NCBI RefSeq assembly: GCF_003590095.1
Contig: NC_039483.1
Coordinates: forward strand, 434,001 to 498,000
Length of the DNA stretch: 64,000 bases
Source of the DNA: Trichoplusia ni
Taxonomy: Eukaryota; Arthropoda; Insecta; Lepidoptera; Noctuidae
Reading direction: 5' to 3'
A program made the translations under genes and the position numbers. Positions 46,945 to 58,802 of the stretch are shown piece after piece. Below the pieces are notes generated by a model. That model was not told the origin of the DNA, did no database searches, and saw only the letters and a program-made list of their open reading frames with translations. Numbering within the stretch: the first letter of the stretch is position 1; the number at the start of each line of letters is the position of its first letter.

Positions 46945-48430
46945 TGAAAAAAAACATCACGTCATTTCCGCGTCCGCTTATGACTGGCGCCTGGCAACTC
47001 ATATTGCTTCTTTTTCAGCGGGAAGTGTGTGTTGGCTCGAGGTTTATTTTCACAAAAACTGCAGTCACGTGCAACTTTAGTGCCCTTGCTTTTTACTTTC
47101 GTATTATTCCAGAGTCATTGACAAGTCTTCTACGATATTCTGCTTTTTATGTTTCTGATTTTTTTTGTGAAATAAAAATCAGGTCACAAAAAACCACACT
47201 TCGTGGAGAAAAAAAAGAAAGGAATAAAAATAGTGCCGCGTTTTGTTTCAACCAATTTTTATATTTGACTAAAAAATATGAACTCTAGCTGTGTTCTGCA
47301 TTCATTTTTCAAAGTGCATACGTCAATTATATAGAAAAAGAACATATAAAAGTAGACTAAATTGCGTCAATCTATTTAACAACATGCAAACGTTTTAAAT
47401 AACTACAAACAGATAAAAACTGTCGGTTTGCCGAACAATCTGATAGCTTTAAAACTGGAATGTTGAATGATTTCCAATGTAAATCTTATATTTTTACAGA
47501 TGTTTTACGTTATCGTTTTGATACAATTATTTTTTTATGAAAATAAATTGATTGAGGTTGTCAAACCCTGATTTGATGGGGAGATAAACATTTTGTAATG
47601 CTGCCAGTTTTCGTAATATTTTTCCTAAAACTTTTCAGTAGTTACGCATGCGTATGTAAAAATATGAAATTTTGTTGTTTGAAGGTTTTCGAAGAATATC
47701 TTTCATATCGTCTGCGAAAGTTATCTCAGAGTTGATCATATTGTTCGTTTAAAATAACACTGAATTCATATTTTTCAGGAGTACATCACACTATTAATTA
47801 ATGTTTATATATTATATTAATATTTTTTTACGGATTTTCCAGAAGTTTTAATTAAATGAATGATTTTATTCTCTATCTTGATCCGTATGACAAGAGACTT
47901 TCTAATCAATGGGGTATTTACAGATTGGTGTAATTAAATAAGACATCAAAATGGAGAGTTTTCATGTAAAGAGTGTTAAGAACTTTTTAAATAAAAACTT
48001 AATGGTTAAACACAAGAGCATTTGAAACGCTATATTGCAGGTCAATCATTAGCAATGCCTCATGTAATTGTGTCATAACCTTCATACTCACGAGATCAAT
48101 GCTCGCTTTTCAAAATATTCAAAACACCGCGTGGAAGGAAACAGCACACTTCCTAAACAGGTGTGATGTAAACAAAACGTGTGGAAAACTCCCAAATATT
48201 ATGCAGAACATAGAGTAGCCATCAAATTTATCAATTTTGACCGCATCTGGTGTACTGAGAGATAAATCCGGTCGTAAATACGGTTATTTATATACAATGT
48301 AGGTCATAAATCAATGGGAAGATACACTAGGTCATTGGGTGATCGCTGTATTCATATTATGAAGAAAATTAACGATATATGCCAATGTGTTGAAAATCAA
48401 AGGAGATCAAGAGTATTTATCTTAATGGTA
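46945..48430. other. Unassigned DNA
   Basis: No gene is supportable. The 117-residue frame at 46935-47288 begins inside the LINE tail and has no recognisable domain. Confidence 0.35.
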
Positions 48431-48709
48431 ATAGGGATCGCGACCTCGTCCGCGTCGTTAGACGATATAACTTAGCAATTTTTTAATGGAAGCCCTCGAA
48501 GATGAATATTTTCCCCCGTTTTTACCACATTTTCCATTGTATCTTCGCTCCTATTACTTGCAGCGTGATGTTATATACCCTAAAACCTTCCACAATGAAT
48601 GGTCTATTGAAACCAAAAAGAATTTTTCAATTTGAACCAGTAGTTTCTGAGATTAGCGCGTTCAAACAAACAAACAGACTCTTCAGCTTTATATATTAGT
48701 AAGTATAGA
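48431..48709 (-). mobile_element. Lep1-like Helitron, 3' end lost
   Basis: The body matches 3022-3281 (CATTTTCCATTGTATCTTCG, GAGATTAGCGCGTTCAAAC) and the TC end is intact before T48710. At the other end CTAGCTGTTGCC is replaced by ATAGGGATCG, so the CTAG terminus is mutated or deleted. Confidence 0.75.
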
Positions 48710-49202
48710 TAAGCTTAGTATAGTTGAAGTATTTTTACCTATATCTGATCAAAAAAAAATATAGATTGATAATGAGACTGATATTAAAAAAAAAACCCAA
48801 AAGCAAAGTAAAGAAGATGACCCCAACATAATAGAATTAAATAGAAAAGCTTGCATTGTCGGTACTTAAATATTCATTGTATTAGCGTTTCACATCAATC
48901 TTAATCTTACGACAAGGCAATAAGGTTTAAGTTACATTATCATGATGTACAGGTAACCCGCTGTGCAAATTACACGATATATCTCTGTTATAATTTCGCC
49001 GGAACATGAAATTCCGATAAAACACAGGTGTTTTCAACTAAATTAATATTAATTTTAAACATTCTGCTTGATGGGAATTGATAATTAGATTTTGTTTTGT
49101 TTAATTTTGTTAAACTCGTAATCAATGATGGGTATGAAGACGTAATTAAATATCGTGTAAAGTTTTGAATTCTATAAGCCTGGATGAGAAAAGGTATTTT
49201 AA

Positions 49203-49490
49203 GGGTTCCGTACCTGAAGGATTAGAAAGGAACCCTATTACTGAGGTTCCGCTATCTGTCCGCCCGTCACAAGGCTGTGTATCATAAACTGTGGTAGCCA
49301 GACAGTTGAAGTTTTCTCAGATACTACATTTCTTAAAATACCAAAAAATGAAGATCGATGTTAAGCAACGTTGTTACGACCACCATACATTTGTTCTAAT
49401 CAGTTGGGTGACAAATAAATTTGTCCAACAGATTTGTTGATTTTTATCCTTGTTTTGCGGAACCCTTTTTGTCGAGAGTCCTTAGTGACT
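49203..49490 (+). mobile_element. 5S-containing GGTTCCGTA repeat, copy 2
   Basis: It begins GGGTTCCGTACCTGAAGG, continues CCCTATTACTGAGGTTCCGC, then GTTAAGCAACG at about 49362 and TTGGGTGAC at about 49404. These two words match the internal promoter region of 5S rRNA in the right order and roughly the right spacing. It ends CGGAACCCTTTTTGTCGAGAG. It is non-coding. Confidence 0.68.
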
Positions 49491-50601
49491 ATTTTTTTTA
49501 TCGTGAGTTGTTTTTGCTCCTTTTTAATTTTAGTCATATTTTGCTTTTTAATTGATGTCTCTTATCGATTACGTTGAAAATTTATTATGATTAAGAAGCA
49601 ATTTTCTATTTTGGGATAATCTTACAAGAGTAAACCCTAAACTCAACCTATACACTTATCTTACCTATATCAGACTCATACGAGTGACATCATTTATTTG
49701 TATTTTATTTGAGAATTTCTGATTCACTCGATTGCTCCTAAGGAGGGTAGAAAAAGAAAAATATACAGAATGTTATTTGTTAATCTACGAGCAGGGAAAC
49801 GAGGAAAATTTTAACAATGGATCGTAATTGGACGTACATACAGTATAATTGGATTTTATACAATGTTTGATTTTGTGGTTGAGTAATTGAATTTGTGTTT
49901 TGTTTCTTAAAAATATATTTCAATGTTTACTGATCTGTTTCTCTGAGGGTGGAGTAAGTCAATTCATTCTGGGGAACGATGACCATTTTATAATAACCTT
50001 ATTGGGCGGAAATCTATAAAAGCTTACAAGTTTTCGCCCAACGAGTCAATGAACAATTAGTGATTTTAAATTCTAATCAATGAAATGAGATCATTAATTC
50101 TGTAAGCGGGATCCCGAGTGGAAATGTTGAAATAAGGTCAGAAGTCGTCGTCAAATATGTAAATATGTAACGTGAGACTTCACGAGGCGCTCTAAATATA
50201 GCTACATTTAACATAACACAATAAAATAAGGGATATAATAAGTTTGAAGTGTCTATTTGTCTGAGGAACGGATTGAGTAATTGAAATTTAGTTCCGTTTC
50301 TTATTAAAGGTAAATTATGTGCAAGTGTTTTTAGACAGGTCTGATAAAAATTGGTCGAGCCAATTAAAAGTTGCGGGGGTCATTTTTCTACTAAAGCGAA
50401 TTTTTAGAATTATTACTAGGTATATCAAAATAGTAAGTAAAAAAAACCCGCTTAGGAATTACTTTTACTAAAAATATAACTAAATTCAAATACATAAACA
50501 CACTACACACCTGCCAAAATAGTACGTATTCATTTAGGAAATCATGCAAATTTTAGTTGGTTTACAATTAATTTAGGTCGCACTGTCAGTGCTTCTAGGA
50601 A

Positions 50602-50692
50602 CGTTTCATTTCACTGTCGCTGTGAGAGGCGCATTAAGAATGGTTTACGTGTCCATTTGTGGCAAAGTGTCTGTCCAGAGTGAAATGGAACG
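50602..50692. repeat. Foldback with 14-bp arms
   Basis: CGTTTCATTTCACT (50602-50615) and AGTGAAATGGAACG (50679-50692) pair with one mismatch. The interior GTGAGAGGCGCATTAAGAAT is a word I associate with a moth MITE family; I could not place its outer limits. Confidence 0.5.
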
Positions 50693-52063
50693 GAGTATGC
50701 TTGAAGATGTTCCTCTCTTGGTTTTAATTAAGGGTGGTTTTCCGTGAATGTTTAATTTTTTTGTAGACTACAATCCTATGATTTCCACTGAGGTATTTTT
50801 ATTATAATGTTTTATGTCCCAATTTCTGAAGCCATAATTTATTTCATACTTAATGCGTGATCACATCGAATACAATTTGTCTCTTATAAAAGATAGTAAA
50901 AAAACAATTATTAAGGCCTCTGCTTGTCTGGCTGTCCATATTACGGGAGAGTTGCACTTTTTACGGGGATATTGTCACAGTTGTTTCTGCTGATTTAGGT
51001 TAAGCTACCAAAGATAAATTTGATTAGTGACCAATTCATTTTCTTCTTTAGCCAAGGAACTCCTGAGTATTAGGAGATTAACCAATACTTAACCGGTTTT
51101 TAAACAAGGTAAATAGGTAATGATTTTATTTACCTTTGTTTTTTACCGGCCTGTAAGAAACTGACCCTTACCTCTTTTCAGGAAAACTTTGAAAGTATTA
51201 TCGTAGCGAGTTCAAACTAACAAACACTAGTGTTGTAAACAACATAAATCGTTCAGACAATAACCACGTGGCACTTTTAGTGTTGTATTACTATCGGTTT
51301 GTTCATAAGATTTATTATAAAGCGTAAACAATTAGTGCGGTTAACGCTGAGAGCTTTGTGGGATGATTTATAATGGGGTTTTAAGTATTGTGGGGATTGA
51401 TACTTGTTATGTATTTATTATGGGTCGTTAGGGGAACACTGAGTTTAAAGTAAGTGTATTTTTTATAACTCTATATTACATTTTGTTAAGGAACTTAAAA
51501 CGTTCTAAATGTCTTTCAGTATATGTCATTCGGTAATACTTTCAAATCAAATATACCACTGAAAAAATATAGTTGTTTATTTATTTGGTCGTGTTTTAGG
51601 CGATACACAAAAAAGGTTTTTTTTAAGTGTTAAACAAACCGGACTTTAAGTCACTAATTCGATTAATTCTGCGACTGTAACAAGAATTGGTATCATGGTT
51701 TTCTGCCATTACAAATTGCCTTTTTTTCCTACGGAATCATATTACTACTTTCGAGATTAACTGTATTTTTCTGAAATCGATATCTGATAAATTCGATGCT
51801 ATAAAATGTGTTTATTGTTAATAACTTAATTCATAAAACATAAAACTATTCTTGATCTCATTCCAACTGAAAAAACCACTTCTATCAAGAGCTTCATTAG
51901 CACAAGTGAAACTTTAAAATATAATAAAGTTTAAGACAAGAGTAGAAACTTCTTAATTATTTTCCTTGGACCGACAGTCCAATTTCCCAAAAAGGTTTGC
52001 TACCACAATAAGCATAAAACAGCCTTAAACAGGGAACTTACAACGAGGGCTTAAAGTACTCTT

Positions 52064-52126
52064 GGCGTTGTGGGAGCGAGATACAGATACTCAGATCATA
52101 GTGCTATCTCATTTCCACCATTGCAT
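52064..52126. repeat. Member of the dispersed hairpin family
   Basis: GCGTTGTGGGAGCGAGATAC on the left and GTGCTATCTCATTTCCACCA on the right. Confidence 0.5.
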
Positions 52127-52644
52127 AAGGATTTAAGTATTACATTGGTGGGGGTCACTCCAAGACTTTATTTACTTTTGTCAGTAAATACGGAAGTTTT
52201 GAGAAAAGTGTTTATATATCCCCTGACCCTAATTAGTGGATGAATGTTTATATATTGTGCCGTTTATCTTTTTGTATTGTAGGATGCTGGAGCGTTATAA
52301 ATCCACGTTGTTTACACAGATTTAATTTGACAGATCTTAATGCGCTTTACTTGAATATGCTCTGGAATGAAAAAGCATTAGCAGATGTCTTGATCACCAT
52401 GGTTTGGTAACTCTCAAAACTGATGTAGCGAATGCTTGCAACAAGGGAATGTCGAAATATTATAAATTTAATGCTAAAATGTTAATCCATGTAATTTATA
52501 CTTCATTAGTTTCAAAACAGTAAACAATTTTGGCGAGTGTTTTTGAAAAACACTCGCGTTGCAAACACAAGCACACACGTTACACACCAAGATTGTAAAA
52601 CAAATATTAGTAAAGGTTTCGATAACGCAATAAAACTTTATTTT

Positions 52645-52771
52645 TATGTAGCCCCCCGTGTCCCACTGCTGGGCAAAGGCCTAAAAATCCTTCCACGATT
52701 CTCTATTCTGGGCCTCATGGAACCAGCCCGTGCGGTAAGCGTTAAGATCGTCTCGCCACCGCTTCTTTGGA
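52645..52771 (-). mobile_element. RTE-type LINE C-terminal fragment with in-frame stop
   Basis: On the minus strand a segment reads KKRWRDDLNAYRTGW, then NRESWKDF, an in-frame stop, and AFAQQWDTGG. It is a third distinct RTE C-terminus in the window, dead by a nonsense mutation. The plus-strand frame at 52537-52860 is its shadow. Confidence 0.75.
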
Positions 52772-53897
52772 ATAATCATTATCATAATCGTCTCTGTAAA
52801 TCACTAATCCCTTTACTATTAAAACATACTCTAAATTTATTTTTTATGTTACAAATATGACTTAATTCGAAATCCGAAGCGACTGTAAAATGTTTTTCAC
52901 TAAATGTAGTGAGTCAACATGCATTTGTCAGCTTGTTGGCGTCGACAGTTCGCACCAACTATCTCACGTGACGTTTCCTGCTATTTCATATTTAGAAGGA
53001 ATTTGTTTTATGTCTTCATTGAAATATTTTCCTAGAGAGATTCATATTTTTATGTAGGTAGGTAAACGCGTTTAGTATAATTTTAATTACCTATATGGTC
53101 TTATTTATTATTTGGTTTTGTTTTTTACTTTTAAAATCAATGTTTTCGAACAGCATGTAGTTGAAAATTTATAAAGCCAGGATTTAATATTTAAAATCGT
53201 TAAGTGATTAATGTTTTAATCTTTTTTTGATAAATAAATCATGATTATTTTGAAACTCGTTTATGAAATGAATTTTTATTTATATGTAAACTTTGTTAGC
53301 ATTAGTGTATTGAAATTGTATGTTTAATATACGAATTGAAGTGGATTTTATTTGATCGGTCGGTAGTACAACCTTATGAATAATAAACGAAATTAATGAC
53401 GTCACTAGCGCCTAAAATCGTTATTGACAATCTGTTAATAATAGATTAAGTCTAGTATAATTTGTTGGGTAGAGTTTTAGGGAGCATTCGGGTCTTTGTG
53501 TTTACTAAATAATACAATAGAAATAAATAAAAAGATTTGTATTCTATGGATGTTGATCTGCTAATTTCAATACTGTCTAGTCCGTAGGTACCAAAAATAT
53601 AATAAAAATAATATGTTTCAACACACTTGAAAACTGTACTCAAAAAATCTTAATCGGCGTGCCTATAAAAGCTCAACGACATATTTTTTTTGAGAATAAT
53701 TGACTGGCATTCTTGAAGATGGTTATGGAACAGAAAAGCCATTATTAAAAAAAGGTGTTGTCGATGTTCAGCCATATAAGTTGTATATGTCTAATCAAAT
53801 AACAACTTAATATGCAAACAAGATGTGTACAAAGATATACCACATGACAAAATGAACTAACCAAAAACATTTTTAAATCTAGAACAGAAATTAAATT
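52772..53897. other. Unassigned AT-rich DNA
   Basis: No gene or repeat recognised. Confidence 0.35.
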
Positions 53898-54107
53898 TTA
53901 AATTTGTATGTCTTCACAATGCATATTATGTTCGGCCAGCATTTGTGTGAGAGGTTCAAAAAGTTTGGTAGCAAAAAGGCGAGTGCTCTGTGCAGCCCGT
54001 GGGCTATTTACAAACGCCTGGTCGCGGAAGCGTTCAGACGCTACTGTCGCAATTGTTAGGGTTGTCGCTTCGAGAAAAATTATAAGAAAAATAAATATTC
54101 GTTTCAT
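53898..54107 (-). CDS. Possible small secreted protein, 69 residues, unrecognised
   Basis: The frame starts at the ATG at 54107, chosen over the in-frame ATG at 54128 because it begins MKRIF and gives a clean signal peptide. The N-terminus is basic-hydrophobic (MKRIFIFLIIFLEATTLTIA) with a plausible cleavage site near TVAS/ER. The mature part (ERFRDQAFVNSPRAAQ...EPLTQMLAEHNMHCEDIQI) is about 45 residues, mixed-charge, with one cysteine. It is richer in GC than the flanks, which adds weak support. No homologous family is recognised. A decayed second copy lies at 54450-54582. It could be a single-exon gene, one exon of a longer gene, or chance. Confidence 0.25.
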   Translation of the reverse strand: MKRIFIFLIIFLEATTLTIATVASERFRDQAFVNSPRAAQSTRLFATKLFEPLTQMLAEHNMHCEDIQI

Positions 54108-54449
54108 CGCATATTTGATGTACAACAATTCGTTAGAATTAAATCCGCGAGTAAGTCTTTGATGAAGCTTAACATAAACTTGAGAAGTGTTGTGAAAGAG
54201 AAAGTAATAATATGTAAGTATTTTTATAGCAGTAATTATATAGCAGGAGTATATACCTACATATATAATATCAGAAAAGTACTTGAAGGCTTGAAATTGT
54301 GCAACTTAATGCTCTATTTTTCCTACGAAGATCTGCTCAATTTGCTCATCACGAGTCTTTTGCCGAAGACTTGTTGTAAAACCTATAAAACCATGCGTTC
54401 ATAATTCACTGTAATAAAGAAAATCTTTAAAGAATGTGTCAAAGTCAAA

Positions 54450-54582
54450 GCATAACCTCGGGCCATTTAAAACTGTCTGCACGAAAACCCTCAAATGCGA
54501 TTGTATGACAATTGCTAGGGTTGCCTCACAACGAAATCTCAAAATAAAATCATCTTTTCTACTAATAGCATACTTGTATGGC
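54450..54582 (-). pseudogene. Decayed copy of the 53898-54107 reading frame
   Basis: Aligned in the same orientation, it matches the signal-peptide and early mature part: CAATTGCTAGGGTTG against CAATTGTTAGGGTTG, GGGCCATTTAAAACTGTCTG against GGGCTATTTACAAACGCCTG, and TAGCATACTTG against TCGCATATTTG. Indels and stops break the frame. The offset is about 450 bp. A duplicated non-coding repeat would look the same, so the pseudogene label depends on the neighbouring frame being real. Confidence 0.25.
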
Positions 54583-55040
54583 TTTGCACATTAGTATATC
54601 GCATTAATAAAAAAATGGTTTAACTTTCTAAAATCTTTTATTAAAATGACGCTGCTAAGTGACATTTTTAGTTTGTCCCTACCAAGGGCTGATTTCTCTA
54701 TTTTCCCGGGTCTAGCACGCCCATAGAAAAAGGACACCAAAACAGTTTATTTTTTGCTTTTAAGTGCTGTGGTCGGTTTTTTTAAATTATTTATTACGTT
54801 TCTATCTTTGTCATCGGTCTGGTGTTGGCCTCTGAAACCTATTGCCGTCCTTTATCTATCCTACCAGTATTAGACGATACAATACAAACTCACAATGCCA
54901 AAATTTTCGCAAATCATCACTCAAACGTCTAACAACCGATCATGCATATTAATATCTTTATGTCTCCTTATTACACAATCAAATTGACAATTAAAACAAT
55001 TTTTCATCTTAACTGCCAATAATTTTCAATTTGCATACGT
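54583..55040. other. Unassigned DNA
   Basis: No gene or repeat recognised. Confidence 0.35.
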
Positions 55041-55201
55041 ATAGTTCAACTTATTTGCGCGTGAGGCGCTATGTGTGTGTGATTGTTTTCAATCTATGTG
55101 TCATACACACACACGCAAATTTTATGTTACTGTGACAAGTCATCGTCGATCAACAAAGGTTACGCACACATGTCGCTACGCGCAAAAATGAGTTGAATAG
55201 T
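55041..55201. repeat. Foldback element with ~21-bp terminal repeats
   Basis: The left end TAGTTCAACTTATTTGCGCG (from 55042) is mirrored by CGCGCAAAAATGAGTTGAAT (to about 55199) with a few mismatches. Inside, GTGTGTGTGA and CACACACACGC can also pair. It is probably a small non-autonomous DNA transposon; the TSD is unclear. Confidence 0.5.
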
Positions 55202-56813
55202 CTTTATATAGTGTGACAGCCCTATTGCCTCGACATTGACATTGCATCAATAATGGCGGTTGTTTGACGAGAACAAACGACACTTTAATTACATTGGCAT
55301 CGGCATTGGGTATCAGGCGTCAGTGTGGCGAAATTATATTGTGTGGTTACTGTTCCGTTGAATATTAATATAGGTACATTGACGTTTTATTGTTGAAACT
55401 GTCCGGTAGTTCAGTTTGTCTGATTTGTCAGCCAAGATTTGTAATTTTAGGCTTAATAGCTAATAACTGTTAAAACAGTTTGTTTTTGTTTTGTGAAAAA
55501 CATACAATTATTTGTATTAGTTAAAAAAATCTTTTTTTATTAATCAATTCCGAATCCGAAACAGAATTTAAGTCCTGTATTTAACTATGTAAAACCCGAC
55601 GATCTTAAGAAAGCTTGAAAAAAAATATAGAAGTGAAGAAGAAAAACCTAAATCAAATTCAAATTCAATCAAAATTCTACTCAGCATCAAGAACAAAATT
55701 ATTTTTTTTCAAACCACAAAACATGTTCATTCAACATAATTTATTGCACAAAATGTCATATCATTTAAACAGCGATGAAACGCTTTTAAAAGTCAATTAT
55801 ATTTCGTCTAACCAATAAAACGGACAGGATTTAATTTGCCCACGTGATGACATAAAAATCAGTGTTGTAATGCAGGAAACAGACCGTTCTCATTGTAAAT
55901 TATGTGTGTACATATAAATTATAGTTCGTGGAAGATATAAATGAACGCCCACTTTGTCTTCGTACCGATTAACGTTACATTTAGGTTTTATAGTTTTCTA
56001 AAAGCTTGATGTTATGTGACAGACAATAAAAAAATGATTTGCTTTGAGTTACGGCCAAGTTTACATGTTGAGATGACTGAGTGTTTCATTATGATTTACA
56101 CTTATTTAATGTTTTAAATTTACAATTATTAATAATTTTGAGTGAAATATATTTCAATTCAATTGTCAATGGTAGATATTTAAATGATATTGTTAAAAAC
56201 CCTTGTAAATTATTTAAATTATTTCAAAGTCAGCATAACTATTTTGGATAAAAATAATGTAGGAAATATATTGCTACGATAAAAGCAAATTGGAACTATA
56301 AAGTGATGGTAGCGTTGTTTCACTTTCACAAAGGCGAGTCCCCCTTAAAGAGCTCAAAGTAATCACACAGAATTCATAATTCAAGTTATCTACAAACCTA
56401 CAATTAAAACTCAACTAATCTTAGACGCAAAAAGTATGATAAATTACTAAAAGTCACAGTTCAGAGATTCGTCATTGAATAGTATCTCAAGTAACACAGT
56501 ACACCTACGCAACAGTGAGATAATTTTTATTGGTGTTTATATTACATTTTATAGGTCAAACGATAGTACATGAATCATTTTAATGGTTGAGACGTGCTTG
56601 TAATTATTAAGGCGGTAAGTACGGAACAAAAAGGTGGAGGGAAGTGGCATCATAGTGAGCGTTTAAATGCTAGTCCCATCTTGCGGTATGTGAGTGGTTG
56701 GAAGGACAGGATCATAAATATAGGAATATCTAATGTCGTGTCTTTTCCATTGCGCCCTACAAGATAGCAATTCCCCAAAGAAGGTGGTAAAACAACTTAT
56801 AATAAAATGATTG
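55202..56813. other. Unassigned AT-rich DNA
   Basis: No gene or repeat recognised. Confidence 0.35.
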
Positions 56814-56872
56814 TGTGTCGCGACCCCGTAGCTCATGATTAAGGACTCCGGTTGGGTCCGAAACTAGTCGGT
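56814..56872 (+). mobile_element. Core of the second palindromic family, well preserved
   Basis: GCTCATGATTAAGGACTCCG, GTTGGGTCCGAAACTAGTCG: the central hairpin (GGACTCC...GGGTCC) and GAAAC/TAGTC are intact, whereas the copy at 25933 has a T in the stem (GGGTCTGAAAC). The outer arms are not recognisable. Confidence 0.65.
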
Positions 56873-57375
56873 CAATAATAATAGTAGCCCATAAATGTTC
56901 ACAAACATACTGGCCATACGACTCTTTCCATAAAAGGTAGGAAAACAATTAGTTATAGGAGCGAGTAATGACTAGTTCACTTATTTTTAACACCAATACC
57001 CAAGAAAAGAGAACTAGTAGTATACTTGATATTACTCGTTTCAAAGCTGCTTTAAGGTACATGGTAAGTGTGATCGCTATCGCCTAATGTTGACGCGTGC
57101 GTAATTTAAGTGCCTCTTCCTCCTATGTTCAGAGTTTAGGCATAAAGTTAATCAGTATACCTTGCCCAAATAATGTATTACAAAGGCAGTCTAGACTTAG
57201 GTATACCATACATCAGTGTAAATTACGTGTACGCGTATTAATATTAATTAATTTATGATTGAGTTTGCGGTACAATTCGTCTTTCTATTATATTTGTTGT
57301 TTTTCAAATAATGTAGATGAAACAAATATTTGACTTAATAATACAAAAACGTGCTAAAAAATTTCAAGTTTGCTC

Positions 57376-57542
57376 GTATAGTCGAGGCATATGGGTCACC
57401 ACGCTGAAGCCACTCTGTGCGACGTGTCGCGGGTTTGATCCCCACATAGGACGAGCATTTTTGAGATCCATGAATGTTGGTTCTGAGTCTGTTCCACGTG
57501 ATTTAAAAAGTTCTAGAAAACCCCTGCGACACAAGGATTTCC
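57376..57542 (+). mobile_element. tRNA-derived SINE, decayed head
   Basis: TCACCACGCTGAAGCCACTC precedes a B-box-like GGGTTTGATCCCC (about 57430-57442). The body is AGGACGAGCATTTTTGAGAT, then GGTTCTGAGTCTGTTCCACG, ending CCCCTGCGACACAAGGATT. The plus-strand frame across this area is repeat-derived. Confidence 0.65.
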
Positions 57543-57854
57543 TTTTTCAGTGCTTGAGTCGTGTTCCCAAAAAACCAAAAAAAAATTCACTCTTGGCTTA
57601 CCGTAAATATAATACAGTACCTACTTATCTTGAAAGTTATAAAATAATAAATAATTTTAGTAGGTAAAGTTCATTTAGGAGTAATATCAGTAAACGTGGT
57701 CGGGATAAATTTATTCAAATCACGTTTTAATTTAAGATACGGCGAACGAAAGATTAAGTAATAAGTAACTATTATTAAATGTAACTAGGTAAATAATAAG
57801 TTATTCTTGATACTTTAATCGTTTATTATTTTTCTTGACTTACTAACTGTGAAA

Positions 57855-57868
57855 ACACTTGTTGGACA
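57855..57868. repeat. Left TSD of the PLE remnant
   Basis: ACACTTGTTGGACA, repeated exactly at 58789-58802 (14 bp). Confidence 0.88.
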
Positions 57869-58788
57869 TTGAAATGAAACTACTTTTACGGATTTTATCG
57901 CGGTTTAATTTTATATTTTAGTTCCCGACGTTTCGAAACCTTTGCAGGTATCATGGTCACGGGCAGACTGAGATGGCGTTCGTCTTGACAGAAGATGTTT
58001 CTCGTTCTACCTTCATATTTTAATTAATTATTTGTGGTCCGACCTACGCAGTATGAGCTCACTGTGTCTTGATGTCTTGCAGCGCTGCTCTTGGGTTTGG
58101 CCTTGAGTTTATTTATTATTGGATCCCAAGTAGGTGATATCTTCCAGCCATCTTCTCTATTGAAATTAGGGTGTTTTTTTAATCTCAATAGCCTCGCGAA
58201 ACATCCTAGGTAGGAATTTGGATTCTTTAGCGAGGATCTGTGATTGGTCAAATCTAATATAATGGCTGGAACCTTCAGCATGTTCGGCGACTGCAGACTT
58301 CGTTGAGCGGCGGTGTTTGACGTCAGCTATGTGTTCTTTAACGCGGGTCCCTATGCTTCGTTTGGTTTGACCGATGTAAGAGAGGCCGCAGTCACAATCT
58401 AGTTTGTATACTCCTGCATCTTGTAGAGGTATGTGACACTTGACAGATGGTAAGGACTAGCTAATCTTCTTGGGCGGCTTGAAGTATGTTTTAATTGAAG
58501 CTCGCTTCAGGATGTAACCAATCTTGTCAGTGACTCCTCTGACATATGGTAGTACAGCAGGCAAACGATCAACAGTGGCTGGCTTCACTCGGTTTCTGTG
58601 ACGGGGCCGTGGAACTTGGAGCTTGTTGTCTCGCAGTACTTGCTTGACGTGTTGAAGGGCAAGGTGTCTGTCATCACAAAGTCCGTGTGCTCTCTGAAAC
58701 AAAGAATAAAATCTAAAATTAAACCGCGATAAAATCCGTAAAAGTAGTTTCATTTCAATGTCTAACATTCGCGTAAACCTATGAAACC
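57869..58788 (-). mobile_element. Penelope-like element, truncated, with inverted terminal repeats
   Basis: It is 920 bp between exact 14-bp TSDs. The outer ends are inverted copies of one sequence (ACTACTTTTACGGATTTTAT on the left; the complement ending at 58752 on the right). The right end carries the same one-sided tail, TTCATTTCAATGTC...CGCGTAAACC, as the palindrome at 11255. The interior encodes a degraded C-terminal part with a GIY-YIG endonuclease (see 58024-58693). No reverse-transcriptase domain is present, so the copy is truncated at the element's 5' side. Just before the coding part, on the minus strand, TTCTTTGTTTCAG resembles a 3' splice site; PLEs are known to retain introns. 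Confidence 0.85.
58024..58693 (-). pseudogene. PLE linker plus GIY-YIG endonuclease, broken
   Basis: In a full PLE this region follows the reverse transcriptase and supplies a GIY-YIG nuclease thought to nick the target DNA. The reading begins after the splice-like TTTCAG at 58694-58699. The first frame carries the linker (LQHVKQVLRDNKLQVPRP, then LPYVRGVTDKIGYILKRA) and meets an in-frame TAG at 58457. The same frame continues with GVYKLDCDCGLSYIGQTK, containing the GVY and YIG motif pair, then TRVKEHIADVKHRRSTKS. A run of A after EIKK shifts the frame; the rest (HPNFNREDGWKI...) is in another frame and ends at 58024. It has one nonsense and one frameshift change and no RT, so it is inactive. 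Confidence 0.82.
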
Positions 58789-58802
58789 ACACTTGTTGGA
58801 CA

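Larger units (their letters stand above)
49491..52644. other. Unassigned DNA with a foldback and a hairpin
   Basis: It holds the foldback at 50602-50692 and the hairpin at 52064-52126. No gene was found. Confidence 0.35.

Noticed and set aside
46702..47288. Overlapping plus-strand frames of 78 and 117 residues
   Set aside because: The first reads the RTE stub in the wrong phase; the second begins in the GAT tail and has no domain.
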